NCBI GenBank assembly: GCA_965208025.1
Contig: OZ242302.1
Coordinates: forward strand, 992,001 to 1,056,000
From: Bin80 sp965208025
GTDB lineage: Bacteria > Bacteroidota > Rhodothermia > Rhodothermales > Bin80
Direction: 5' to 3'
DNA length: 64,000 bases
Shown here: positions 1-8,666 of the stretch, one piece after another
How positions within the stretch are numbered: position 1 is the first letter of the stretch
How the letters are laid out: each line of letters starts with the position of its first letter
Notes under the pieces: generated by a model
The model's database searches: none
Told to the model about the DNA's origin: nothing
What the model saw: the letters and a program-made list of their open reading frames with translations, nothing else
Position numbers and translations under genes: made by a program

Positions 1-1663
1 TACTACGCCTTTGTTGCATATTTCCTCCAACATTTATATCAAATTCAATCCCAGCATCTGGTAGAGTTTCACGGAATGAGAGGAGGGCATCACCATTAAA
101 TACATGGGAATTACCCTTACTGAGGAAGTATCTCCCATTCTGTGCAATGATATAGCTGTCAGCATACAGGGTTCTTGTACCATCCCCTGCGTTTCCGTCA
201 AAGGATCCGCGAACCATTAGAGATAGTCCATCAATCAGTTCCAATGTGGCAGAACCTAACAGAATAATGCGGTCATTCGTACCTGTACGCAGATTCCGGT
301 TCAAGGTCCAGTAGGGATTCGCTCCTCCATTTGAGCCTGGCACCCAGTAATTCTGTCTGCGCCGTCCAGTCTCCGTAAAGTACTCAAATTCCTCAGCATC
401 TTCTGTCCGAATATTACGAGGCAACCGATAGGCATGACGCATCGGATTCGCAAAATTCTCTCCAGTATCCAACCGATTCGCAAGATCCGTACGGATGTAA
501 TTTAGCTTTCCGTCAATTGAGAGACGTGAACCTGGCTGGGCAGTTACGCGAACCTGAGCATTGTGACGTTGCAATGTATTGCCAGGTACTATCCCGCGAG
601 CATCGGTGTATCCGTAAGAAAAATATCCTTGAACCGATTCGGATCCGACGTTAATGGAGAGGTTTGATGCCGATTGGTAACCGTTCTGGAATACATCCGC
701 AACATTATTCGGTTGAGGACTAAGGTTGTACGTTCCAGCCTCGGCCTCAGATACACCAGGTGTCCAGCGTGGTACAGCCTGATTTTCCATTCTGGGACCC
801 CAGGAGAACTCAGAATTTCTCTGGTAAACACCTCCACTTCCCTGAGCATATTCATTCTGAAATTCGGTCAGGATCAGAGGTTGCTGGGTCGTCAGATTGG
901 TGCTGAAGCGAGCACGTACGGTTCCTGCACTACCAGTATTGGTGGTGATGATGATCGCTCCATTCTGTGCAGCACTTCCGTAAAGTGCCGCAGCATTCGC
1001 ACCTTTGAGAACTGAAATATTGGCAATATCGTTCTGATTAAGATTACTTATATCTCCGCGAATCGGGACTCCATCAATGACATACAACGGCTGGCTACTT
1101 CCGCTGATGGAACGATTACCGCGAAGAATCAATCGTGTCTGCCCCCCAAGTCCGTTACCCTGTTGATTCACAGAAAGACCGGCAACCCGTCCTGCAAGCG
1201 AAAATGCTACATTCAATTCGCGTGCTTGGGCTAATTCGGTAGGGCTGATCGTTTGTGTGCCTGTGGTAATTGATCTTTCTGCTCGTTCCACACCAAGAGC
1301 CGTCACGACAAGGCCACCTAATTCAAGTGTCTCCTCAATAAGCACAATATCAACTTCAGTCGTTTGATTGGCCATCACCATCACGTTCGCAATTTCTTGG
1401 GTAGCAAAACCAACAAAAGATGCAACAATTGCATACTCGCCTGGCTCAACGTTAGAAATCATATAATTTCCATCAATATCGGTTGTGGCCCCGATAGATG
1501 TTCCCACAATAACCACATTTACACCAGCAAGTGGATCCTCGGCTTCATCAACTACTGTTCCACCAATTTGCCCAGTTTGAGCAAATGCGTGCGTCGAAGG
1601 CAATAACAGTATGCCGAGAGTTACCGTTACAACCCAAAAATGGAAGCGTTTTCGTTTTCGCAT
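1..1663 (-). CDS. SusC/RagA-family TonB-linked outer-membrane receptor, N-terminal part (3' end outside window)
   Basis: The reverse strand reads open from an ATG at 1663 to the left edge, 554 codons. The protein begins with a lysine/arginine-rich signal peptide ending near AFAQ, followed by a carboxypeptidase-regulatory-like domain (GGTVVDE...DPLAGVNV, GTTIDGNY type pattern, about residues 25-110) and a TonB plug domain (VTALGVERAERS, LYVIDGVPIRGD, SVLKGANAAALYGS, GAIIITT). The later part is typical barrel sequence. This family imports oligosaccharides, peptides or other ligands through the outer membrane using TonB energy. A GAGGT ribosome site lies 7 bases before the ATG. No SusD partner is visible because the 3' side is cut off. 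The family call is firm; the substrate is unknown. Confidence 0.93.
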   Translation of the reverse strand, partial: MRKRKRFHFWVVTVTLGILLLPSTHAFAQTGQIGGTVVDEAEDPLAGVNVVIVGTSIGATTDIDGNYMISNVEPGEYAIVASFVGFATQEIANVMVMANQTTEVDIVLIEETLELGGLVVTALGVERAERSITTGTQTISPTELAQARELNVAFSLAGRVAGLSVNQQGNGLGGQTRLILRGNRSISGSSQPLYVIDGVPIRGDISNLNQNDIANISVLKGANAAALYGSAAQNGAIIITTNTGSAGTVRARFSTNLTTQQPLILTEFQNEYAQGSGGVYQRNSEFSWGPRMENQAVPRWTPGVSEAEAGTYNLSPQPNNVADVFQNGYQSASNLSINVGSESVQGYFSYGYTDARGIVPGNTLQRHNAQVRVTAQPGSRLSIDGKLNYIRTDLANRLDTGENFANPMRHAYRLPRNIRTEDAEEFEYFTETGRRRQNYWVPGSNGGANPYWTLNRNLRTGTNDRIILLGSATLELIDGLSLMVRGSFDGNAGDGTRTLYADSYIIAQNGRYFLSKGNSHVFNGDALLSFRETLPDAGIEFDINVGGNMQQRRS

Positions 1664-2144
1664 GATTTACCTCAAAAAATTATAAGTTGTCCAGTGTAAT
1701 GATAAGAAAAAAAGTTTACTTCCCACATACCAATGGATTTTTTCTATAAATCATAATTCTGTATCAATTCCACTGTTGATTGACAAATGAAGTTTCCCTA
1801 TGATGATCAAAGAGCGAACTTGGATTTTCGGATTCCAGACCGCACGATGGTATGGATATCTTGCATATTGTTCGTAATCTTACTATAGATACAAAGGGTT
1901 AGATGAATCCTTGTTACTGTCCCACTTGAATGCATACATCAAAAACGCTGAAATGGGAGGATAATTTGCACTAAACTGATCAATTGAGTGGGCTGGCTAA
2001 ACGTGCACAAATTGAATCAAAGCGGTGGTCAAATTATTTCTCAGTAGTGAGCAAATTAAATCTGGATATTCATTCTGGGCAAGCCTCCCCCTTTTTTGTT
2101 GATAAATCAGAAATTACTTTTACCTTATTCGGAGTATAACTGTT
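1664..2144. other. Intergenic region between divergent SusC-like gene and glnS
   Basis: This 481-bp AT-rich stretch separates two divergent genes and should hold both promoters. On the reverse strand TTGTCA and TACAGA boxes 17 bases apart lie about 110 bases before the SusC-like start, a possible but imperfect sigma-70 promoter. A roughly 50-codon open frame near 1975-2138 has no start context and no recognisable family. Nothing else was seen. Confidence 0.4.
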
Positions 2145-4421
2145 TTGAGTCCTGCGATTGAACCCATGACATATCTAAACCCTCCGAGTGATTTTATTCG
2201 GACGATCATTAATCAAGATCTTGCAGCGGGAAAACATCAACAAATCATTGTGCGATTTCCTCCTGAACCGAATGGGTTTCCGCATATTGGGCACGCAAAG
2301 AGCAGTACATTGAACTTCGGACTAGCCGCGGAGTACGGCGGTCGCTGTCACTTACGTTTTGATGACACCAATCCCGAAACCGAAGACCAAAAGTATGTTG
2401 ATGCCATCAAAACAGACCTGAAATGGTTGGGGTTTGATTGGGGAGAGCATGAATACTATGCTTCTGATTACTTTGAAATCTTATTCGAGTGGGCATGTAA
2501 ACTGATTCGAAAAGGACTCGCTTATGTAGATGATTCTCCAGAGGATGTCATTCGTGAGATGCGTGGGACTGTAACGACACCTGGTGAGCAAAGTGCTTAT
2601 CGCAATCGATCACCTGATGAGAATCTGGATCTCTTCCATGCGATGCGTTCAGGTCAGTTCAAAGATGGGACCCGGGTACTTCGTGCAAAGATCGATATGG
2701 CACATTCCAACATGAAGATGCGTGACCCCCTGATGTACCGAATTCGTCATGCAACCCATTATCGCAGGGGGGATGAGTGGTGTATCTATCCATTTTATGA
2801 TTGGGCCCATGGTCAATCGGATGCAATAGAAGGAATCACTCATTCTATCTGTACACTCGAGTTCGCCACAAACCGAGTCCTATATGACTGGTATCTGGAT
2901 GCCCTTGAAATAGACCCACGCCCACATCAGTATGAATTTGCAAGGCTTAATCTTGAGTACTTTGTAACCTCAAAGCGTAAACTGCTCTCCCTCGTCAATG
3001 AAAAAGTTGTTGACGGCTGGAATGATCCCCGAATGCCTACCCTTGCTGGATTCCGGCGCCGTGGTGTACGTCCGAAAGCAATCCGTGCATTTTGTGATTC
3101 CATCGGAACGACTCGGGTAGATAGCATGCATGATCCTGCCCTACTGGAACATTGGATCCGAGATGACCTGAATCATCACGCGCCACGTGTTCATTGTGTT
3201 CAGGATCCATTACCAATTACCCTTACCAATTGGTCTGAAGATCATGAAGAGATTCTTTCTGCACCATATTGGCCCCGTGATATTCCGAGGGATGGAGTCA
3301 GGGATCTCCCTTTTTCTGGTGAACTACTGATTGAGCGGAGTGATTTTTCTGAAGATCCGCCGAAAGGGTTTCGCCGATTAAGCCCTGGAAGAATTGTTCG
3401 TCTTCGCCATGCATACATTATCCGATGCACCGATGTAGAGAAGGACTCTCACGGACAAGTTGTCCGATTATACTGCGAGTGTCTCCAAGGAACGCGAAGT
3501 GGATCAGACAACTCGCAGTTAAAACCCCAAGGAACCATTCACTGGGTTGATGCCAAGCGCTCACTCCCAGTTATCGTCCGCATCCATCATCGATTATTTC
3601 TCAGATCCACGACTGAGGGGGAACTAAAGGATAATATTGCCCCATCCTCATTAGTGGAATATAAACAGGCTCATATAGAGCCAAGTGTGGCGAAAGACGC
3701 ACCTGATCAGAGATATCAGTTCGTACGACTTGGTTATTACTGGCGTGATCCCGAGTTCTTGGATCAATCCCCTAATGTATTCACCTGTATCGTTCCCCTC
3801 CAAGACTCCTCTTCCAAAGCTAAGGAGAATCAAAAGGAAAATTTTCCGAAAAAAAGTAAATCCAAGACTGCTCCGCGATCGCTGACTTCTGCCGAAAAAA
3901 AGTGGCTCCAAAAGAGTGGACTCAGTCCAGCAACTGGTATCGCAATTTTCGCTGAACCCGGGGGACCTGCTTTTTTTGAAACCGCATCCAAGTCTGCCTC
4001 ATCTACTTCTGTGGGGAACTGGATGGCCAATCAACTGCTGCCAGCTCTGAACGATTGCTCTCTCTCCGACCTCCCTTTTGGACCTGAAAAATTCTCACAA
4101 CTGGTTCAGCTTGTTGATCAACGTATCGCATCTGCACACGAAGCACGAGAGGTTCTAAAGCTCATGTTTGATCAAGATACTCCACCAGACCAACTGCTTG
4201 CCCGCATACAGGCTTCCATCGTGGATGATACGGAAATATTAGGCAAGGTTATCGCTGATATTCTTGACGAATTCCAAGACCGTGTCACTGCTTATGCACA
4301 GGGAAAAGTGGGCTTGCTTGGGTTTTTTGTTGGACAAGTGATGAAACGGACGAACGGAAAAGCCAATCCAAAGCAAGTTCAGTCACTTGTATCTGATGAA
4401 CTTTCCCGACGGATCTCGTAA
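2145..4421 (+). CDS. glnS: Glutaminyl-tRNA synthetase with YqeY-like C-terminal extension
   Basis: Class I aminoacyl-tRNA synthetase that charges tRNA-Gln with glutamine in the cytoplasm. The HIGH motif is HIGHAK at about residue 48, after the PPEPNGFPHIG block; the KMSKS loop reads VTSKRKL instead of the usual VMSKRKL. Length is 758 residues against about 550 for the E. coli type. The extra C-terminal 150 residues (LVQLVDQRIAS..., KANPKQVQSLVSDEL) match the YqeY/GatB-tail helical domain that some bacterial GlnRS carry, for example Deinococcus, after a lysine-rich linker around residues 550-585. The chosen start is a TTG with GGAG 10 bases upstream; the first ATG is 21 bases further in and lacks a ribosome site. 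The 3' end overlaps the convergent ACT-domain gene by 43 bp. Confidence 0.96.
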   Translation: MSPAIEPMTYLNPPSDFIRTIINQDLAAGKHQQIIVRFPPEPNGFPHIGHAKSSTLNFGLAAEYGGRCHLRFDDTNPETEDQKYVDAIKTDLKWLGFDWGEHEYYASDYFEILFEWACKLIRKGLAYVDDSPEDVIREMRGTVTTPGEQSAYRNRSPDENLDLFHAMRSGQFKDGTRVLRAKIDMAHSNMKMRDPLMYRIRHATHYRRGDEWCIYPFYDWAHGQSDAIEGITHSICTLEFATNRVLYDWYLDALEIDPRPHQYEFARLNLEYFVTSKRKLLSLVNEKVVDGWNDPRMPTLAGFRRRGVRPKAIRAFCDSIGTTRVDSMHDPALLEHWIRDDLNHHAPRVHCVQDPLPITLTNWSEDHEEILSAPYWPRDIPRDGVRDLPFSGELLIERSDFSEDPPKGFRRLSPGRIVRLRHAYIIRCTDVEKDSHGQVVRLYCECLQGTRSGSDNSQLKPQGTIHWVDAKRSLPVIVRIHHRLFLRSTTEGELKDNIAPSSLVEYKQAHIEPSVAKDAPDQRYQFVRLGYYWRDPEFLDQSPNVFTCIVPLQDSSSKAKENQKENFPKKSKSKTAPRSLTSAEKKWLQKSGLSPATGIAIFAEPGGPAFFETASKSASSTSVGNWMANQLLPALNDCSLSDLPFGPEKFSQLVQLVDQRIASAHEAREVLKLMFDQDTPPDQLLARIQASIVDDTEILGKVIADILDEFQDRVTAYAQGKVGLLGFFVGQVMKRTNGKANPKQVQSLVSDELSRRIS

Positions 4422-4771
4422 CCCGACATTCGTAGTGTCTCTCGAGTTGCTTCTATATTGCGCGTAAACAGATAATCGGTATCATGAGTGGCAACTGCGA
4501 GGACAGAAATGCCTGCGCCTGCCAACACAGAGGTAATTTGAGCTAAAATTCCTACCTCGGAAAAATCTAAGGGACCTTCACAACCAATCATATACATTCC
4601 ACGTTCAGCACGCAAAGTAATCGGAACCAGAGATTCCTGACAAATCACTGAGAGTTCATTGTGTGTACGCGTGATGGAGGAAAAACGGCCTTGCTCTGCC
4701 CAGGGAGGGACTTCGCTGGTAGATGGAAACCGAACCACAGCATAAGGCTCTGGATATTCAATGAGAACCAT
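4379..4771 (-). CDS. ACT-domain protein (CASTOR-like / COG3603 type)
   Basis: A 130-residue protein with two small ACT-like halves: an N-terminal part containing VRFPSTSEVPPW and ELSVICQE, and a C-terminal part with PLDFSEVGILAQITSVLAGAGISVLAV, the usual ACT helix-strand pattern. Proteins of this group are thought to bind small ligands such as amino acids; no ligand can be read from the sequence. The start is the ATG at 4771, chosen because a strong GGGAGGT site sits 7 bases upstream and because the preceding gltX stop codon ends one base away, so the two are almost certainly co-transcribed and coupled. Its last 43 bases overlap the 3' end of glnS on the other strand. Confidence 0.85.
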   Translation of the reverse strand: MVLIEYPEPYAVVRFPSTSEVPPWAEQGRFSSITRTHNELSVICQESLVPITLRAERGMYMIGCEGPLDFSEVGILAQITSVLAGAGISVLAVATHDTDYLFTRNIEATRETLRMSGYEIRRESSSDTSD

Positions 4772-4772
4772 T

Positions 4773-6233
4773 TTACCTCCCGATTTTCTCGACTGCAAAA
4801 CGCAGCCTTCTAACACATGTGTTGCGTCCAAGTACGTTTAGCAAGGCAAAAAGTCCAGGACCTGAAGTTGTACCACTTACCGCAAGCCGCACTGGATGAA
4901 TGATTCGCCCAGCACCAATACTATACTTTTCTGCCAAATTACGCAACGCAATTTCCAGTGATTCCTCATTGAAGGATTGGACAGATTCCAAACAGTCCGC
5001 ATATTCACTGACCAACTGAGGAGCATCCGCCTTCCATCGCTTTCGTACACCAGCCTCATCAAAGGTTTTGGGATCTTTAAAGCAGTACACATATATGGAT
5101 GATAAATCCTTAGCGTGCTCCAACCGGTCACGGACCAGACTACATACATCCCGAAGATAACGATCACTTGAAACCTCAACATGGCATTCATCCAGGAATC
5201 GACGTACCCGTGTAACTAATTCGTCCATTTCTAGTCGACGCAGGTGCTGTGCGTTGAACCAGTTCAACTTTTGGAGGTCAAATGTTGCAGGAGCTGAACC
5301 AACTCGTTCTAAACTAAATTCATGCTCCAATTCTTTGAGATTGAAGACCTCTTTTTCAGTGCCGGGATTCCAGCCCAACAGAGCTAGAAAATTGATCACT
5401 GCCTGCGGCTCAAATCCGCCCGTACGATAGTCACGAACATTGATAGGAATTCCCTGTCTCTCTGCGCTCCTCTTGGAGAGCTTACCTCCATTAGGGCTCA
5501 TGATGAGTGGTAAATGAGCCATAACAGGAGGGTTCCAGTTCAGAGCCTGATACAGCAAAATATGCTTTGGGGTAGATGGTACCCATTCATCTCCACGAAT
5601 AACATGAGAAATCTGCATGTGATGATCGTCTACCACATTCGCCAAATGGTAAGTAGGCATCCCATCCGACTTGACTAGCACCTGATCATCAAGTGTGCTG
5701 GAAAGAACCTCAACACTACCTTTGATAAGGTCATGGAACCGAACAACTTCTTGGTCGGGGATTTTTAACCGAATGACATAATCTTCGTTTTGGTCCAAGC
5801 GCCTGCGAACAGACTCCGAGGGCAGATTCAAACTGTTATCCATATGACTTCTGGTATGAATCCCGTAGGCAGCATTACGTTTTCGAAGCAAAGCAATTGA
5901 TTCGGGAGAGTCAAATGCATAATATGCATGCCCGGATTCCACCAGTTCTCTGGCGTATTTCATATACAGGGGCTGTCGTTCAGATTGACGATAGGGTGCA
6001 AAACTTCCCCCTTGGGCTGGTCCCTCGTCTACCTCCAATCCACACCACTGTAAAGCTTGAACGACATCTTCTTCTGCATCCTGAACAAATCGGGAACGAT
6101 CGGTATCTTCTATACGGAGAACCAGATAGCCTCCTCGACTGCGAGCAAACAAATAGCAGTACAGAGCAGTCCTCAATCCTCCAATGTGCAGGTAGCCTGT
6201 AGGGCTTGGAGCAAATCTAACTCGAACAGAAAT
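4773..6233 (-). CDS. gltX: Glutamyl-tRNA synthetase, apparent ATT start codon
   Basis: Charges tRNA-Glu (and possibly tRNA-Gln in organisms using the transamidation route). The reading frame holds the complete class I signature: RFAPSPTGYLHIGGLRTALY with HIGH as HIGG near residue 16, LRIEDTDRSRF, and the KMSKS loop as KLSKR. The C-terminal anticodon-binding part is complete; length 486 residues is normal. The frame contains no ATG, GTG or TTG before the HIGH region: the nearest upstream stop is at 6255-6257 and the first conventional start codon (TTG, 6176) would remove the HIGH motif. Conservation of VRVRFAPSPTG points to the ATT at 6231-6233 (or ATA just before it). No Shine-Dalgarno is visible. 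A sequencing error cannot be excluded. The ACT-domain gene follows one base after the stop. Confidence 0.93.
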   Translation of the reverse strand: MSVRVRFAPSPTGYLHIGGLRTALYCYLFARSRGGYLVLRIEDTDRSRFVQDAEEDVVQALQWCGLEVDEGPAQGGSFAPYRQSERQPLYMKYARELVESGHAYYAFDSPESIALLRKRNAAYGIHTRSHMDNSLNLPSESVRRRLDQNEDYVIRLKIPDQEVVRFHDLIKGSVEVLSSTLDDQVLVKSDGMPTYHLANVVDDHHMQISHVIRGDEWVPSTPKHILLYQALNWNPPVMAHLPLIMSPNGGKLSKRSAERQGIPINVRDYRTGGFEPQAVINFLALLGWNPGTEKEVFNLKELEHEFSLERVGSAPATFDLQKLNWFNAQHLRRLEMDELVTRVRRFLDECHVEVSSDRYLRDVCSLVRDRLEHAKDLSSIYVYCFKDPKTFDEAGVRKRWKADAPQLVSEYADCLESVQSFNEESLEIALRNLAEKYSIGAGRIIHPVRLAVSGTTSGPGLFALLNVLGRNTCVRRLRFAVEKIGR

Positions 6234-6317
6234 TATACAATGAATAAATGATGACTATACAACCCCTTCACGCAACAGTTAACTGTTCTACCACAATCAG
6301 TGTGGAATGATTAGTTC

Positions 6318-6533
6318 TAATTATGTGAAGAATCATCATTTTCATTCCTATTATATTTCGGCGTTCCCCGAACATGATCCTTTGGATTCTGCTTGAATGC
6401 TTAGTAATGGGCAACAAGGGATAGAAGGTTAAAGGGTTTTTTCTCCTGAATCTGACGAATAAGCTTATATGCCCCGATACAGGACAGGCAGACCAAAGAA
6501 GTTGAGACACCGTAAGGATGGTCTTCATGCCAT
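6318..6533 (-). pseudogene. Possible decayed gene fragment, function unknown
   Basis: On the reverse strand a frame can be followed that reads like protein: EDHPYGVSTSLVCL, CIGAYKLIRQIQEKKPFNLLS, then a TAA, then a hydrophilic tail with NPKDHVRGTPKYN. The hydrophobic stretch followed by a basic tail would suit the end of a membrane protein. The stop codon inside and the lack of a start make it a remnant if it was ever a gene. It lies directly upstream of gltX. I do not recognise the family. Confidence 0.25.
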
Positions 6534-6866
6534 CAAGTGAACTAAAGAGTTTTTCTCACTGTTGGGTTTCGAAGATCCGGTAATCTGGGATCAGAACAGT
6601 CACTTCTCTGGATGCACGCATCCAACTGCTTGGCTTGTTACGCCATGAACATTGGTCATTGATTCTAAAGAATGGACAATTGTAGATCTAAATGACTAAC
6701 AATTCGAATGGGGCATCAGCCGAGATAATCAACCACATACCAAAGTGAGGAATACGGATTTCAGTGCGGTATTGGAACTCAGTCTGCCCAGTTATAGCCA
6801 GAAGTAACCCAACGGTGACTGGAAAACGCGGACGAAGGACGGAATCCTCCATTACCCAATCAATCA
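6534..6866. other. Non-coding stretch, nothing recognised
   Basis: About 330 bp with frequent stops in all frames and no hairpin, repeat or RNA gene that I can see. It separates the fragment upstream of gltX from an IS21-end-like repeat. Confidence 0.4.
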
Positions 6867-7050
6867 GAGCATGAACCCTTGGAACACAATTGGATCTGAA
6901 TCTGTCTGCTGTTGCCTGTCTCGCCGGCCAACAGAGAAATCAGACATGGACAAAATCGTGGAAATTGGCTTCTCCCAGTTAACTTTTGGATTCCTGAAAC
7001 CCTAAAAAATCTGTTCACTATAATCAGTTTTGCCGTTGAACGTAGTTGGT
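6867..7050 (+). repeat. Degenerate copy of the IS21-like element's 3' end region
   Basis: This segment resembles the region after istB in the intact IS21-like element (37391-37620): shared blocks include ATGAACCCTTGGAACACAAT, CAACAGAGAAATCAGACATGG, AATCGTGGAAATT and the GTTAACTTTTGGATTCCTGAA block. The copy lacks the hairpin present in the intact element and the terminal part is scrambled. It is best read as an old remnant of a related element. Confidence 0.6.
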
Positions 7051-7249
7051 TCAGTTCCAATAAATACTGGAACCGATCAATCCAAGTACTTGTCTAGTTG
7101 ACTAGTCCAACTTGTACCATGTCCGTACCCTTCCAATCCAAATTTATCCCAGATCGTGGCCCCTCCCCGTATTTCCATGGGCGAACGAAGATACTGGGGG
7201 ATTTTCAAGGAGTTCTTCGGTATTCGTCTCAAAATACATGGGGAACCAC

Positions 7250-7517
7250 CAGCAATTCCCACTAAGCAATTAATTGCTTAAAATCGGGAAATTTCTTTGC
7301 TTTTGTTTTTGCAAACTTTTGGCTTATTATTCGGTCAGACCGCTTTGCTTTAGCCTTGTTCTGTTGAGAGTATGCCCTGATTGGAGCGTCCATCTTCTTC
7401 TTGCCCAGAGATTTGTCTGTTTTTTTTTCGATAAAACTTGCTGATCAACCACAAAAAAGAAGTCACTTCATCAAGCCTACAAGCGTTTGAGAAAACCGTT
7501 TCTGCCTGAAGCTGTCC
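7250..7517. repeat. Direct repeat copy 1 (partner at 8404-8666), flanking coiled-coil gene
   Basis: This 268-bp block is close to identical with 8404-8666 (263 bp) in the same orientation, with scattered substitutions and indels of 2 and 3 bases. Copy 2 runs on into the reading frame of a DDE transposase, while copy 1 stops at GAAGCTGTCC and is followed by unrelated sequence. Copy 1 is therefore a truncated 5' piece of the same insertion sequence. Between the copies sits the coiled-coil gene. Confidence 0.8.
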
Positions 7518-7644
7518 AGAAGCCCTAAGATGCGCTATAAATCGTTAAGATTTAAATTTTAGCATAGAATTCCCAGAATAATGGATATCGTGGATAGGAC
7601 AATAATGAGGAGACGCGAGATTGTGTGGTGGGTTACCACGCAAA

Positions 7645-8256
7645 TCAGGATACGCCCCAGTTGAATAAATTCGCCAAAAATCCCAAGACGCCGGTGGCAG
7701 TCAGAACCCCTAACAGCCAAAGTGACAGATTTACTCTTGTGCCCTGGGCGTCCAACTTTGCATCATGAGCTTTAAATCTTGCATCTATGGACTCAAACTT
7801 GGCATCCAGTTCTGCATCTCTAGCCTTTAACGTAGCATCCAGTTCTGCATCTCTAGTCTTTAACTTGGCATCCAGTTCTGCATCTCTAGTCTTTAACTTG
7901 GCATCCAGTTCTGCATCTCTAGTCTTTAACTTGGCATCCAGTTCTGCATCTCTAGCCTTTAACCGGACATCCAACTTTGCATCAAGGGCGTTCAACTCAA
8001 TGCGTAACTCATTCAGACCAGAATCCAACTTTGCATCAAGGGCGTTCAGCTCAATGCGTAACTCATTCAGACCAGAATCCAACTTGGATTCAAACGATGC
8101 TATAATCGTTTCAGATTGATCAAAGACCCGTCCTGATAATGTGTTCGTTAAGAGTTCAACAAACTCATTAGCTTCATCCGCCTCTAAACCGGAATTTTGA
8201 AGTAGTTCCGATATTCGGGTAAAGTGATTAAAATAAGTAGATGTTTGACCATGCAC
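7645..8256 (-). CDS. Coiled-coil protein with C-terminal membrane anchor (DUF1640-like architecture)
   Basis: A 203-residue protein. Residues 1-55 are a short helical head (NHFTRISELLQNSG, EANEFVELLTNTL). Residues about 56-165 are an uninterrupted coiled coil built from two copies of a 19-residue SGLNELRIELNALDAKLD unit and then about five copies of an 11-residue KTRDAELDAKL unit. Residues about 175-198 (LSLWLLGVLTATGVLGFLA) form one membrane segment. This resembles small DUF1640/CCDC90-type coiled-coil proteins, whose role is not settled. The start is a GTG without clear ribosome site; no in-frame ATG offers a better choice. The gene lies between two IS-derived direct repeats, so it may have moved as a unit. 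Confidence 0.65.
   Translation of the reverse strand: MHGQTSTYFNHFTRISELLQNSGLEADEANEFVELLTNTLSGRVFDQSETIIASFESKLDSGLNELRIELNALDAKLDSGLNELRIELNALDAKLDVRLKARDAELDAKLKTRDAELDAKLKTRDAELDAKLKTRDAELDATLKARDAELDAKFESIDARFKAHDAKLDAQGTRVNLSLWLLGVLTATGVLGFLANLFNWGVS
7800..8070. repeat. Tandem 33-bp and 57-bp repeats inside the coiled-coil gene
   Basis: Within the gene, a 33-bp unit (GCATCCAGTTCTGCATCTCT plus 13 bases) is repeated about five times between roughly 7806 and 7965, and a 57-bp unit containing CAACTCAATGCGTAACTCATT is present twice between about 7975 and 8090. All units are multiples of three and stay in frame, so changes in copy number would lengthen or shorten the coiled coil without breaking the protein. 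Confidence 0.85.
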
Positions 8257-8403
8257 AGTCGCTACAACGAATTGAAAGATTTAAGGTTCCCATTCAATAA
8301 GGGATTGGCAATAACAATGTTCACGGAAACACAGAAAACAGGAAGAGCAGGTTTAGAAAAAGCAATCAATGGTAGAGTAGCAACGGATGAATAATAGCTT
8401 GAT

Positions 8404-8666
8404 CAGCAATTCCCACTAAGCAATTAATTTCTTAAAATCGGGCGACTTCTTTTTTGTTTTCGCAAACGTTTGGCTTATTTTTGGGTCAGACCGCTTTGCT
8501 TTAGCCTTGTTTTGTTGAGAACTTCTCCTGATTGGAGCGTCCATCTTCTTCCTACCCAGAGATTTGTCTGTGTTTTTCCATAAAACTTGCTGATCAACCA
8601 TAAAAAAGAAGTCACTTCTTCAAGCCCACAAGCGTTTGAGAAAACCGTTTCTGCTTGAAGCTGTCC
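8404..8666. repeat. Direct repeat copy 2 (partner at 7250-7517), 5' part of IS remnant
   Basis: This is the second copy of the 265-bp repeat. Its right end continues into the N-terminal coding part of the DDE transposase remnant, which identifies the repeat as the 5' region of that insertion sequence. Confidence 0.8.
8416..8601 (-). CDS. Small basic ORF inside the direct repeat, doubtful gene
   Basis: A 61-residue open frame starting MVDQQVLWKNTDKS and rich in lysine and arginine (KNKAKAKRSD-type core). Its start faces the 5' end of the neighbouring transposase pseudogene. The other repeat copy (7262-7452) keeps the same C-terminal half and stop codon but has a frameshift in a run of nine A near the N-terminus and GTG in place of ATG. 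No family is recognised. It could be an IS passenger gene or a chance frame opposite transposase sequence. Confidence 0.25.
   Translation of the reverse strand: MVDQQVLWKNTDKSLGRKKMDAPIRRSSQQNKAKAKRSDPKISQTFAKTKKKSPDFKKLIA

Noticed and set aside
1975..2138. Short open frame upstream of glnS
   Set aside because: About 50 codons, no start codon with ribosome site, no similarity that I recognise, and it overlaps the expected promoter region.
7800..8090. CRISPR-like array
   Set aside because: The repeats are contiguous, without spacers of unique sequence, are in frame and encode a coiled coil.
7787..8119. Long serine-rich open frame antisense to the coiled-coil gene
   Set aside because: It results from the tandem repeats read on the other strand; low complexity, no start context, and the coiled-coil frame has the sensible protein.
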